From positions 1 to 64,000 of the forward strand of contig NZ_JAAVNE010000011.1 of the NCBI RefSeq assembly GCF_012103215.1: DNA of 64,000 nt. The letters are read 5' to 3'. Shown piece by piece: positions 17,444 to 26,403 of this stretch (position 1 is the stretch's first letter; each line of letters opens with the position of its first letter). Both the position numbers and the translations under genes were made by a program. This DNA is from Falsiroseomonas selenitidurans (lineage in GTDB: Bacteria; Pseudomonadota; Alphaproteobacteria; Acetobacterales; Acetobacteraceae). A model generated the notes under the pieces. It did not search any database and was not told the origin of the DNA. It saw only the letters and a program-made list of their open reading frames with translations.

Positions 17444-20400
17444 ATGTTTCGCCTGATCCTGCCGCTGCTGCTGGTCCTGGGCTGGCTGCTGCCGACCCCC
17501 GCCCCGGCCTTCGAACTGCCCGGCCTGTCCAACGATGCCAGCCGCTATGAATCCGCGCTGACCAGGCGCTTTCCCGCCGGCGGCACGCCGCAGCAGCGGG
17601 CCCAGGCGGAAGCCCGCGCCCGCGCCGCGGAAGCCCGGCAGGACTGGGCCGCCGCCGCCCAGGCGTGGGAGGAGCGGATCGGCGCCGGCCAGGCCAATGC
17701 CGACCATTGGACCGCCCTCGCCCGCGCCCAGCTGGCCCGCACCCCGCCGGAGGCCCGCCGCGCGCTGGAGGCCGGCTGGCAGGCCTTCCTGAACGTGCCC
17801 GGCGGCCCGCCCGAGATCCCTTCCCTGACCGTGATGGCGGAGGCGCTGCGGCGGCTGGGGCAGCCGGCCTGGCAGATCGAGGCGCTGGAAGCCGTGGTGG
17901 ACCGCGCGCCGCAGGACGCCGGGGCGCGGGAGGCGCTGGCCGCCGCGCGGCGCGAGGCCGGGCTGGTGGTGCGCCGCATCACCACGGAACCGGATGCCGA
18001 GCCGGCCCGCGCCTGCCTGGCCTTCACCGCGCCGCCGGCCCGCCGCACGGATTGGCAGCCGCAGGATTGGCTGCGCGCCGACCCACCCCTGCCCGCCATG
18101 GCGGTGGAGCGGGAGGGTGATTCGCTCTGCGTCGCCGGCCTGCCCTGGGGGGCGACCACGCGGCTGACGCTGCGCGCCGGCATGCCCGGCGAGGACGGGC
18201 TGCGGGTGCTGCGCGACACCACGCTGGCCATCGCCATGCCGAACCGCGCCGCCCGCATCGCCTTCGACAACCGCGCCTTCCTGCTGCCCCGCGGCCAGCC
18301 GGCGCGGGTGACGGTGGCCACGGTGAATGTCTCCGCGCTCAGCCTGAAGCTGGTGCGGGTGACGGAGCGCAACACCGTGCCGCTGATGCGGGACTGGCGC
18401 CCGGGCCAGGCGATGGATGACTGGATGGCGGAGAACCTGTCCGAGGATCTCGGCCGGGTGGTCTGGGAGGGTCGGGCGGAACTGCCGCCGGCCGCGGCCA
18501 ACCGCCTGGTCCGCAATGCCCTGCCGCTGCCCGATGCGCTGCGCGCCGCGGGGCCCGGGATGTATGTGCTGGTGGCGCGGCCGGGCGATGGCGCGGCGCG
18601 TGGCGGCAGCGCCTCGCTCGCCGTGCTGGCGACCGACCTCGGCATCACCGCCTGGCGCGGGCCTCAGGGGCTCGCGGTGCAGATGCGCAGCTTCGCCGAT
18701 GCCACCCCGCTCGGTGCCGTGCGGCTGGCCCTGATGGCGCGCAACAACGACGTGCTGGCGGAGGCGATGACGGGGCCGGACGGGCTGGCCCGCTTCCCCG
18801 CCGCGGCGCTGCGCGGCGCCGGGCCGTTGGCGCCGGTCGCGGTGCAGGCCTTCTCGGGCGCCGATTTCGCCACGCTGAACCTGGAGAGCGCGGCCTTCGA
18901 CCTGACGGATCGCGGCGCGGAAGGCCGGCCGCATCCGGGGCCGCTGGATGCCTTCCTGTGGCTGGACCGCGGCATCTACCGGCCGGGGGAGGTGGTGCGC
19001 GTGGGCGCGCTGCTGCGCGATGGCGGCGGCCAGCCGGTGGATCTGCCGGCGCGCCTGCGTATCCGCCGGCCGAACGGCCAGGTGTTTTTCGAGTCTGTGC
19101 CGGAGCGTGTGGCCGGCGCCGCCTTCCTGGTGCCGGTGCCGCTTTCGGCCAGCGCCCCGGCCGGGGCCTGGCAGGTGGAGGTGCTGGCCGATCCGGACGC
19201 GCCGCCCATCGGGACCACGTCCTTCCGGGTGGATGCCTTCGTGCCGGAACGGCTGGAAGTGACCGCCGGCCCCGCCCCCGGGCCGCTGGTGCCGGGTCAG
19301 GCGCTGGATGTGCCGGTGCGTGCCCGCTTCCTGTATGGCGCCCCCGGTGCCGGGCTGACGGGCAGCGCGGAGCTGCGCCTGGCGGTGGAGCCGGAGCCCT
19401 TCCCGGCCTGGCGCGGCTGGCAGTTCGGCCTGCAGGATGAAAGCTTCACCCCCGACCTCCAGGCCTTCGACGTGCCGGAGACGGATGCCGAGGGCCGCGC
19501 CACCCTGACCCTGGACCTGCCCCAGGCCCCCGACACCACCCGCCCGCTGCGCGCGGAGGTGACGGTTTCGATGAACGAGCCCGGCGGCCGCGCGAGTGCC
19601 ACCCGGCTGACCCTGCCGGTGCGCAGCCCCGGCCCGCTGCTGGCCATCCGCCCGGCCTTCGAGGGCGGGGCGGTGGATGCCGGGGCGGAAGCCGCCTTCG
19701 ATCTTGCCGCGGTCAGCCCGGGCGGCGAGGCGCTGGCCGCCACGCTGCGGGTGCGGCTGGTGCGCGAGAGGCCGGACTGGCGGATCGTGGTCCGCGAACG
19801 CCTGGCCCGCTACGAGACGGTCTGGCGCGACGAGCCGGTGGATTCGGCGGAGCTTCGCGTGGCCCCCGGCCAGCCCGCCCGCTTCGCCCGCAGCCTGCCC
19901 TTCGGCCGCTACCGGCTGGAGGTGACTCAGCCCGGGACGCTGGCCATTGCCAGCTATCGCTTCCGCGCCGGCTGGGCGCAGGCCGAATCGGCCGAGGTGC
20001 CGGACCGGGTGGATGTCGCCGCGGATCGTCGGGCCTATGCGGCCGGGGCGGTGGCGACGCTGCGCCTGACGCCGCCCTTCGCCGGCCGGGCCAGCATCGC
20101 CGTGCTGACCGACCGCCTGGTCTCGCTGCGCGAGATCGACCTGCCGGAGGCGGGGGCGGAGGTGCAGGTGCCGGTTTCGGCCGATTGGGGCCCCGGCGCG
20201 CATCTCGCCGTCACCGTCTTCCGCCCCGGCAGCGCGCCGGCCGGCCGGCCGGGCCGCGCGCTGGGTCTCGCCTGGATCGGGCTGGACCCGGCGGCACGGC
20301 GGCTGGAGGTGGCGATCGAGGCGCCCGACCTCGCCCGGCCGCGTGGCCCGGTGCAGGTGCCCCTCCGCATCGCCGGGGCCAGCGGCCAGGCCATGGTGAC

Positions 20401-22552
20401 GCTGGCCGCGGTGGATGAGGGGATTCTGCGCCTCACCCGCTTCGCCTCGCCCGACCCGGTGGCGCATTTCCTGGCGCGGCGGCGCCTGGGCCTCGATATC
20501 CGCGACGATTACGGCCGGCTGATCGCCCCGGCGGAGGGCGAGGCGGCGGTGCTGCGCCAGGGCGGCGACGGTCTGGATGCCGCAGCCCTGCTGCAGGTGC
20601 CGCAGCGCACCGTGGCGCTGTTCAAGGGGCCGGTGACGCTGGATTCCGATGGCCGCGCCACGGTGACGCTGGACCTGCCGGATTTCGCCGGCGAATTGCG
20701 GCTGATGGCGGTGGCCTGGGACGGCGCCAGGGTGGGCGCCGCGTCCCGGCCGATGACGGTGCGGGAACAGGCGGTGGCCGAGGCGCAGCTGCCGCGTTTC
20801 CTGGCGCCGGGCGACACCGCCCGGCTGCCGGTGCTGCTGCACAATGTGGAACTGCCGGCGGGCGCCTTCCGCGTGACGCTGGCCGCCACCGGCGCCATCG
20901 CGCTGGACGGGCCGGCCAGCCTCGATGTTAACCTCGCCGCCGGCGCCCGCGCGCTGCCCGCCACTGGCCTGCGCGCGGTCGCGGCGGGGCAGGGGGTGCT
21001 GCGCCTGGCGGTGACCGGCCCCGGCGGCTTCCGGACGGAGCGGGAGGCCGCGATCACCGTCCGCTCCGCCCGCCCTGCGGTGACGGAGGTGGCGGTGAGC
21101 ACGCTGGCGCCGGGGGCGACCGCCGCGCTGGCCTTGCCCACCGAGCGCTTCCTGCCCGGCACCTGGCGGGCCACCGCCAACTGGGGCGCGCCGGTGCGCT
21201 ACGACCCGCTGGCGCTGCTCGGCGCGCTGCGGCGCTTCCCGCTGGATTGTGTGGAACAGGCGGCGTCCCGCGTGCTGGCGCTGTCCGCCGCCCCGGCCAA
21301 CCCGGACACGGCGCAGGAGGATGCGGCGCTGCTCGGCCGCGCCATCGCCTCCGTCGTCGACCGGCAGCGCTATGACGGGCGCTTCGGCTATTGGTCGGCG
21401 GAGGGCCAGGTGCAGGAATGGGCCAGCCTCTACGCCACCGAGGCGCTTTTGCGCGCCCGCGCCGGCGGGGCGCCGGTGCCGGAGGCGGCGCTGGAGGCGG
21501 CGCTGCGCGCGGCGGAGGATGATCTGGAAGCCACCGGCGACACGCCGGAATTCCTCGCCGTGCAGGCCTATCGCGTGCATGTGCTGGCGCTGGCCGGGCG
21601 CAACCGGCTGGGTGCGGCGCGGCGGCTGGCGGAACAGCTGGAAAGCCTGCCGACGCCGCTGGCCCGGGCGCAGCTGGCCGCGGCCTTCGCCCGGGCCGGC
21701 GATGCCGGGCGGGCGGAGGCGATCTTCGCCGCGGCCCTGGCGGCGCCGGCGCGGCGCGTCTGGGCGGTGGATTTCGGCAGCGCCACGCGGGATGCCCTGG
21801 CCACCGCCCTGCTGCTGCGTGAATCCGGCGTGGCGCAGGACAGGCTGCCGGCGGTGCTCGCCCGGCTGCCGGGGGCGGATCTCACCCCCGCGGTCAGCAA
21901 CACCCAGGAACAGGCCTGGGCCATCGCCGCCGCCTTCGTGCTGGGGCGCGACGGCCGCCCGGCGCGCATCACGCTGGAGGGGCGGGACCTGCCGGTGGCA
22001 CCGGTGGTGACCGCCACGCTGGCGGCGCCCGGCCAGGTGCGCAACCGGGGTGACGCGCCGGTGGTGCAGGCGGTGTCCATCGCCGGCGTGCCGGCCTCGC
22101 CCCTGCCGGCGGCCGCGCAGGGAATGCGGGTGGCGCGGCGCTTCCTGGACCTGGGCGGCCAGCCGCTGAACCTGGATACGCTCCGCGCCGGCACCGGCTT
22201 CGTGCTGCTGCTGGAAGCCCGCGCGACGACCGGGGACCGGCACCAGGCCATGCTGATCCAGGGCCTGCCGGCGGGGTGGGAGATCGCCGGGCGGCTCGGC
22301 CCGGGCGAGGTGCAGGGCATGGCTTGGCTGGGTGAGCTGACCGAGGCGGACAGCCAGCCGGCGCGCGACGACCGCTTCGCCGCCGCCGTCACCCTGACCG
22401 CGCAGCAGCCGCTGGCGCGGCTGGCGGTGCGGGTGCGGGCGGTGAGCGCCGGCAGCTTCGAACTGCCGGGGATGGAGGCGCAGGACATGTACCGCCCCGG
22501 CATCCTCGCCCGCCAGAACGCCGCCCGCATCACGGTGCTGCCCGCCGAGTGA
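17444..22552 (+). CDS. Bacterial alpha-2-macroglobulin family protein (YfhM-like) with thioester
   Basis: A 1702-residue secreted protein; the start at MFRLILPLLLV gives a clean signal peptide ending APA|F, with no lipobox Cys, so unlike E. coli YfhM it should be soluble in the periplasm. The body is a series of beta-rich macroglobulin domains; residues near 505 (LDRGIYRPGEVV) are the conserved MG entry. The thioester motif CVEQ is present at C1269-Q1272, inside an alpha-helical toroid. A2M proteins trap invading or self proteases by bait cleavage and covalent capture. The gene directly overlaps pbpC, the usual genomic partner thought to repair peptidoglycan after envelope damage. Confidence 0.93.
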   Translation: MFRLILPLLLVLGWLLPTPAPAFELPGLSNDASRYESALTRRFPAGGTPQQRAQAEARARAAEARQDWAAAAQAWEERIGAGQANADHWTALARAQLARTPPEARRALEAGWQAFLNVPGGPPEIPSLTVMAEALRRLGQPAWQIEALEAVVDRAPQDAGAREALAAARREAGLVVRRITTEPDAEPARACLAFTAPPARRTDWQPQDWLRADPPLPAMAVEREGDSLCVAGLPWGATTRLTLRAGMPGEDGLRVLRDTTLAIAMPNRAARIAFDNRAFLLPRGQPARVTVATVNVSALSLKLVRVTERNTVPLMRDWRPGQAMDDWMAENLSEDLGRVVWEGRAELPPAAANRLVRNALPLPDALRAAGPGMYVLVARPGDGAARGGSASLAVLATDLGITAWRGPQGLAVQMRSFADATPLGAVRLALMARNNDVLAEAMTGPDGLARFPAAALRGAGPLAPVAVQAFSGADFATLNLESAAFDLTDRGAEGRPHPGPLDAFLWLDRGIYRPGEVVRVGALLRDGGGQPVDLPARLRIRRPNGQVFFESVPERVAGAAFLVPVPLSASAPAGAWQVEVLADPDAPPIGTTSFRVDAFVPERLEVTAGPAPGPLVPGQALDVPVRARFLYGAPGAGLTGSAELRLAVEPEPFPAWRGWQFGLQDESFTPDLQAFDVPETDAEGRATLTLDLPQAPDTTRPLRAEVTVSMNEPGGRASATRLTLPVRSPGPLLAIRPAFEGGAVDAGAEAAFDLAAVSPGGEALAATLRVRLVRERPDWRIVVRERLARYETVWRDEPVDSAELRVAPGQPARFARSLPFGRYRLEVTQPGTLAIASYRFRAGWAQAESAEVPDRVDVAADRRAYAAGAVATLRLTPPFAGRASIAVLTDRLVSLREIDLPEAGAEVQVPVSADWGPGAHLAVTVFRPGSAPAGRPGRALGLAWIGLDPAARRLEVAIEAPDLARPRGPVQVPLRIAGASGQAMVTLAAVDEGILRLTRFASPDPVAHFLARRRLGLDIRDDYGRLIAPAEGEAAVLRQGGDGLDAAALLQVPQRTVALFKGPVTLDSDGRATVTLDLPDFAGELRLMAVAWDGARVGAASRPMTVREQAVAEAQLPRFLAPGDTARLPVLLHNVELPAGAFRVTLAATGAIALDGPASLDVNLAAGARALPATGLRAVAAGQGVLRLAVTGPGGFRTEREAAITVRSARPAVTEVAVSTLAPGATAALALPTERFLPGTWRATANWGAPVRYDPLALLGALRRFPLDCVEQAASRVLALSAAPANPDTAQEDAALLGRAIASVVDRQRYDGRFGYWSAEGQVQEWASLYATEALLRARAGGAPVPEAALEAALRAAEDDLEATGDTPEFLAVQAYRVHVLALAGRNRLGAARRLAEQLESLPTPLARAQLAAAFARAGDAGRAEAIFAAALAAPARRVWAVDFGSATRDALATALLLRESGVAQDRLPAVLARLPGADLTPAVSNTQEQAWAIAAAFVLGRDGRPARITLEGRDLPVAPVVTATLAAPGQVRNRGDAPVVQAVSIAGVPASPLPAAAQGMRVARRFLDLGGQPLNLDTLRAGTGFVLLLEARATTGDRHQAMLIQGLPAGWEIAGRLGPGEVQGMAWLGELTEADSQPARDDRFAAAVTLTAQQPLARLAVRVRAVSAGSFELPGMEAQDMYRPGILARQNAARITVLPAE

Positions 22553-24588
22553 TGCGCCCCGCCGCGCCGCAGAGCCCTCTCCCCCCATCGAGGGGGGAGG
22601 GTTGGGTGAGGGGGGCCACGCCGCCCGCGCGCCGCTGGCGGCGTGTGCTGCTCGGCGCCCTCCTCGCCCTGCCGCTCGGCCTGTTCGCACTCGACCGCGC
22701 CTTGCCCCCCGACCTCTCGCGCCTGCATCCCGGCATCGAGATCCTGGACCGCGAGGACCGGCTGCTGGCCACCCTGCCGGCGCCAGGCGGGGTCTGGCGG
22801 CTGCGCACCACGGTGGCGGAGGTGCCGCCGCATCTGGTGGCCATGCTGCTGGCCGCCGAGGATGCCCGCTTCCGCTGGCACCCCGGCGTCGATCCGCTGG
22901 CCCTCGCCCGCGCCGGCTGGCAATGGCTGCGCGCCGGGCGGGTGGTCTCCGGCGGCTCCACCCTGACCATGCAGGTGGCGCGGCTGCTGGCGCCGCGGCC
23001 GCGCACGCTGCGCAGCAAGGCGATCGAGATCCTGCGTGCCCTCCAGCTCGAAGCACGCCTCGGCAAGGAGGAGATCCTCGGCATCTGGCTGACGCTGGCG
23101 CCGCAGGGCGGCAATCTGGAGGGGATCAAGGCCGGCGCGCTCGCCTGGTTCGGCCGCCCGCCGGGGCAGCTGGACGCGGCGGAGGCGGCGCTGCTGGTGG
23201 CGCTGGCACGCCGGCCGGAGGCGCTGCGGCCGGACCGCCACCCGGCGGCGGCGCAGGCGGCACGCGATGCGCTGCTGCGCCAGCGCGCCCCGGGGGCCGG
23301 CGGCGTCACCGCCCCGGAACGCGCTTTGGCACTGGCCAGCCCGGTGCCACGGGCGCGCCACCCCATGCCGAATCTGGCGCCGCACCTGGCGCGCCAGGTG
23401 GCGCGCGGCGCGGCGCCGGGGGCACGCCTTGCCACCACGCTGGACCGCGACCTGCAACGGGCGATGGAGGCGCTGGCGGCGCAGCGCCTGGCTGCCCTGC
23501 CGGACCAGGCGGCGATGGCGCTGCTGGTGGCGGAGACCGGCAGCCGGGAAATCCGCGCCTTGGTCGGCGGCAGCTTCGGGGTGGAGGCCCGCGCCGGGAT
23601 GCTGGACCTGACCCAGGCCGTGCGCTCCCCCGGCTCGGCCCAGAAGCCCTTCCTGTATGCGATGGCCTTCCAGGCCGGGCTGGCGCGGCCGGAGACGCTG
23701 CTGGCCGACCTGCCGCTGCGCTTCGGCGATTACGCGCCGGAGAATTTCGCCCGCGACTTCCTCGGCCGGGTGACGGCGGCGGAGGCGTTGCGGCAGTCGC
23801 TGAACCTGCCGGCGGTGGCGCTGCTGTCGGAACTCGGCGCGCTGCGCTACGCGGCGGCGCTGAAGGCGGCCGGCAGCCCGCCGCGCCTGGCGCAGGGGGC
23901 CGAGCCCTCCCTGCCGCTGGCGCTTGGCGGCGCCGGCACCACGCTGCGGGAGCTCGTGGCGCTGTATGCGCTGCTGGGCGATGCCGGCCGCGCCGCGCCG
24001 CTGGTGGCGCAGCCCGGGCCGGTGGCGGCGCGGGCGGTCGTGCTGCGGGCCCGCCCGGCGGCCGAGGTGGCGGGCATCTTGGTGAACCCCTTCCCGGGCG
24101 GCGGGCCTTCCGGCGTGGCGTGGAAGACCGGCACCTCCTGGGGCGGGCGGGATGCCTGGGCGCTGGGGCTGGATGCGCGGCATGTGGCGGGGGTGTGGGT
24201 CGGGCGGCCGGATGGCACGCCGCTCCCCGGCCTGACGGGGCGGGCGGCGACGCTGCCGGTGCTGGCCGCGGTCTTTGCCCGGCTGCCGGCCGCGCCCCGA
24301 CCGGCGCTGCGGGTGCGCCCCGCCGCCCGCCCCTTCGCCCAGCCGGCCGACCGGCTGCGCCTGCTGTTCCCCATGCCGGGGGCGGAGCTGGCCGATGCCG
24401 CCGGGCCGGTGACGCTGCGTGCCGCCGGTGGCCGCCGGCCGCTGCTGTTCCTGGTGGATGGCGCGCCGCTGCCGCACCAGCGCGCCCGGCGCGAGGCCGC
24501 CTGGATCCCGCCCGGCCCCGGCTTCTACCGGGTGACGGTGCTGGATGCGGATGGCATTGCCGCCGCCGCCGAGTTGCGGGTGCGCTGA
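22552..24588 (+). CDS. pbpC: Penicillin-binding protein 1C (bifunctional GT51 transglycosylase/transpeptidase)
   Basis: I use the ATG at 22552 (TGATG overlap with the A2M gene), giving 678 residues; a GTG at 22549 and a GTG at 22606 are alternatives. After one membrane anchor (about 28-46) the GT51 domain shows EDARFRWHPGVD with its catalytic Glu and GGSTLTMQVARLL. The transpeptidase has SxxK (S362-K365), SLN (416-418) and KTGTS (525-529), all intact. A C-terminal BiPBP-type beta domain follows. It polymerises and crosslinks peptidoglycan at the periplasmic face. The first ~20 residues are encoded by an intergenic-type palindromic repeat, so the real start may be the GTG at 22606. Confidence 0.93.
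   Translation: MRPAAPQSPLPPSRGEGWVRGATPPARRWRRVLLGALLALPLGLFALDRALPPDLSRLHPGIEILDREDRLLATLPAPGGVWRLRTTVAEVPPHLVAMLLAAEDARFRWHPGVDPLALARAGWQWLRAGRVVSGGSTLTMQVARLLAPRPRTLRSKAIEILRALQLEARLGKEEILGIWLTLAPQGGNLEGIKAGALAWFGRPPGQLDAAEAALLVALARRPEALRPDRHPAAAQAARDALLRQRAPGAGGVTAPERALALASPVPRARHPMPNLAPHLARQVARGAAPGARLATTLDRDLQRAMEALAAQRLAALPDQAAMALLVAETGSREIRALVGGSFGVEARAGMLDLTQAVRSPGSAQKPFLYAMAFQAGLARPETLLADLPLRFGDYAPENFARDFLGRVTAAEALRQSLNLPAVALLSELGALRYAAALKAAGSPPRLAQGAEPSLPLALGGAGTTLRELVALYALLGDAGRAAPLVAQPGPVAARAVVLRARPAAEVAGILVNPFPGGGPSGVAWKTGTSWGGRDAWALGLDARHVAGVWVGRPDGTPLPGLTGRAATLPVLAAVFARLPAAPRPALRVRPAARPFAQPADRLRLLFPMPGAELADAAGPVTLRAAGGRRPLLFLVDGAPLPHQRARREAAWIPPGPGFYRVTVLDADGIAAAAELRVR
22572..22614 (+). 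repeat. GC-rich palindromic repeat within the pbpC N-terminus
   Basis: The sequence has the form of the widespread intergenic C-run/G-run palindrome: CCCTCTCCCCCC, a short loop, GGGGGGAGGG, then TTGGGTGAGGGG. Translated it gives SPLPPSRGEGWVRG, which is unlike any PBP1C domain. A related C/G-run hairpin is seen at 52163-52180. Confidence 0.55.
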
Positions 24589-24641
24589 TCACGCCGCCGC
24601 CGACCGGGCAGCGGATGGCCCGGGATGGCTTCCGCGCTTCC

Positions 24642-24745
24642 AGAGCATTTTCAAGCCTTGCGGCTTCGCAAGGCGACTCGGAAAATGCGTCGAAACAATG
24701 AGCTGGAGCCGTTTCACCGTCTTCGCTGGCGGTGAAACGGCTCTA
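24642..24745 (-). repeat. Composite palindromic repeat, copy 1
   Basis: About 104 bp with two hairpins: GCATTTTC...GAAAATGC enclosing an inner stem (GCCTTGCGGCTTCGCAAGGC), then GGAGCCGTTTCACCG...CGGTGAAACGGCTC. Copies 2 and 3 carry the same two blocks in the opposite orientation. It fills most of the gap between pbpC and the convergent pseudouridine synthase. No coding capacity of its own, so it fits a non-autonomous mobile (MITE/REP-like) element. Confidence 0.8.
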
Positions 24746-24770
24746 GGCCGCGCTGTTCGGCCGCCGCTGA

Positions 24771-25496
24771 TCACCCGCCGCAGCCCGCCAGCGCGGCGCG
24801 CATATGGGCTGGCACCGGCGCTTCCACCCGCAGCACCGGGTCCAGCGGCAGGACCAGCGCGCGCGCCAGCAGGTGCAGCCCGCCGCCCTGGGCCCCGGCC
24901 GGGCCGCCGCCATACAGCGCGTCGCCCAGGATCGGGCAGCCGAGATGCGCGCAATGCACCCGCAACTGGTGCGTCCGACCGGTCTCCGGCGACAATTCCA
25001 GCCAGCACAGCCCGCCGCCGCGGCCCAGCACGCGCCAGGCGCTGCGGGCCGGGTCGCCCTTCGGGTCCACCACCATGCGCCAGCCGCGCGCGGCGCTGCT
25101 GGTCTTGGCCAGCGGCGCATCGACCAGGCCCGATTCGCCGCCCGCCGCCGCGCCCGGATCGCCCCGCACCACCGCCCAATAGGTCTTGCCCACAAGGCGG
25201 GCCGCGAAGGCGGCGTTCAGCCGGGCCAGCATGGGCGCGGTGCGGCCCAGCGCCAGGCAGCCGGCGGTGTCCGTGTCCAGCCGGTGCGCCGGCTGCGGCA
25301 GGCGCGACTTGCCGAGGCGCAGCGCCGGCAGCCAATGCTCCAGCGTCTCCCCGCTTCGGGCGGAAACCGGCAGCCCGGCGGGCTTGTCCAGCACCAGCAG
25401 GTCCGGGTCCAGGTGCAGGATGCGTGCACGCAGCCAGTCGGGCAGCGCAATCTCCGCTTGGCGAACCCTGCCCCGCGATGGAACCCTGGATGGCAT
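24771..25496 (-). CDS. RluA-family pseudouridine synthase
   Basis: A 241-residue RluA/RluC-type enzyme that isomerises uridine in rRNA or tRNA. The catalytic motif is HRLDTDTAG (Asp in the RLD), with the family segments LLVLDKPAGLPV near the start and ETGRTHQLRVHCAHLGCPILGD near residue 180. There is no N-terminal S4 domain, so it resembles RluA-like or TruC-like single-domain members. The only sensible start is the ATG at 25496, which makes its start codon overlap that of the divergent PfkB gene (CATG). The end lies next to palindromic repeat copy 1. The RNA target cannot be told from sequence. Confidence 0.87.
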   Translation of the reverse strand: MPSRVPSRGRVRQAEIALPDWLRARILHLDPDLLVLDKPAGLPVSARSGETLEHWLPALRLGKSRLPQPAHRLDTDTAGCLALGRTAPMLARLNAAFAARLVGKTYWAVVRGDPGAAAGGESGLVDAPLAKTSSAARGWRMVVDPKGDPARSAWRVLGRGGGLCWLELSPETGRTHQLRVHCAHLGCPILGDALYGGGPAGAQGGGLHLLARALVLPLDPVLRVEAPVPAHMRAALAGCGG

Positions 25497-26403
25497 GACC
25501 GAACCCGACCCCCGACCTGTCGTCGTCTGCCTCGGCAGCGTCGTCATGGACCACACTTTCCTGGTCCAGGATATCGTCCAGCCGCCGTCCAAGAACCGCG
25601 CCACGGGCTATCGCCTCGGTGCCGGGGGGCTGGCGGCCAATGCCTCGGTCGCCGTGGCGCGGCTGGGCGGGCGCTGCATCTTCTGGGGCCGCGTCGGCGA
25701 CGACCTGAACGGCCCGCCGCTGCTGGAGGCGCTGGCGGTGCAGGATGTGGACGTGACGCATTGCCACCGCGCGCCGAACGCCCGCACCCCGGTCTCCGCC
25801 GTGCTGGTGGACCCGGTGGGGGAGCGCAGCATCTATGCCTATCGCGGCGACAATCTCGGCACCGATCCGGCCTGGCTGCCGCTGCACCTGCTGGACGGTG
25901 CGCGGGCCTTCCTGTGCGACCCGCGCTGGCCGGAAGGCAGCGCCCGGGCGCTGGACTATGCCCGCGCCCGCGGCGTGCCGACCGTGATCGATGGCGAGAA
26001 GAGCGAGACGCGGCTGCTGCTGGACCTGGTGCCGCGCTGCGACCATGCGGTGTTCTCCGAGCCCGGCCTGGCCAACTACGCCCCCGGCGCACGGCCGGTG
26101 GACGGTCTGCGCAAGGCGATCGCCGAGGGCTGCCGCGCCGCCGCGGTGACGCGGGGGGAGAAGGGGACGCTCTGGCTGACGGCGGAGGACCCGGAACCGC
26201 GCGTCACCCCCGCCTTCCGCGTCCAGGCCACCAACACCACGGGCGCGGGGGATGTCTTCCACGGCGCCTATGCGCTGGCGATCGCCGAAGGCCAGCCGGT
26301 GGGCCGCGCCATGCGCTTCGCTTCCGCCGCCGGTGGCCTCAGGGCCCGGGACGGGGCGACCCCGGACCGGGCGATGGTGGAGGCGCTGTTGCTGCAGGCG
26401 TGA
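25495..26403 (+). CDS. PfkB-family carbohydrate kinase
   Basis: A 302-residue ribokinase-superfamily protein. The N-terminus has GLGAGGLAAN-like signature 1 (GAGGLAANASVAVARLGG) and the C-terminus has signature 2, TNTTGAGDVFHGAYALA, whose GAGD Asp is the catalytic base. It phosphorylates a sugar or nucleoside with ATP; similarity in style to sulfofructose/ketose kinases is noted but the substrate is undetermined. Its start overlaps the start of the divergent pseudouridine synthase. Its 3' end overlaps the 3' end of the opposing histidine kinase by 65 bp. Confidence 0.87.
   Translation: MTEPDPRPVVVCLGSVVMDHTFLVQDIVQPPSKNRATGYRLGAGGLAANASVAVARLGGRCIFWGRVGDDLNGPPLLEALAVQDVDVTHCHRAPNARTPVSAVLVDPVGERSIYAYRGDNLGTDPAWLPLHLLDGARAFLCDPRWPEGSARALDYARARGVPTVIDGEKSETRLLLDLVPRCDHAVFSEPGLANYAPGARPVDGLRKAIAEGCRAAAVTRGEKGTLWLTAEDPEPRVTPAFRVQATNTTGAGDVFHGAYALAIAEGQPVGRAMRFASAAGGLRARDGATPDRAMVEALLLQA

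Noticed and set aside
15797..23056. A 2419-codon open frame antisense to the MFS and A2M genes
   Set aside because: It is Gln/His/Arg-rich nonsense; the plus-strand genes have the expected motifs, signal peptide and thioester.
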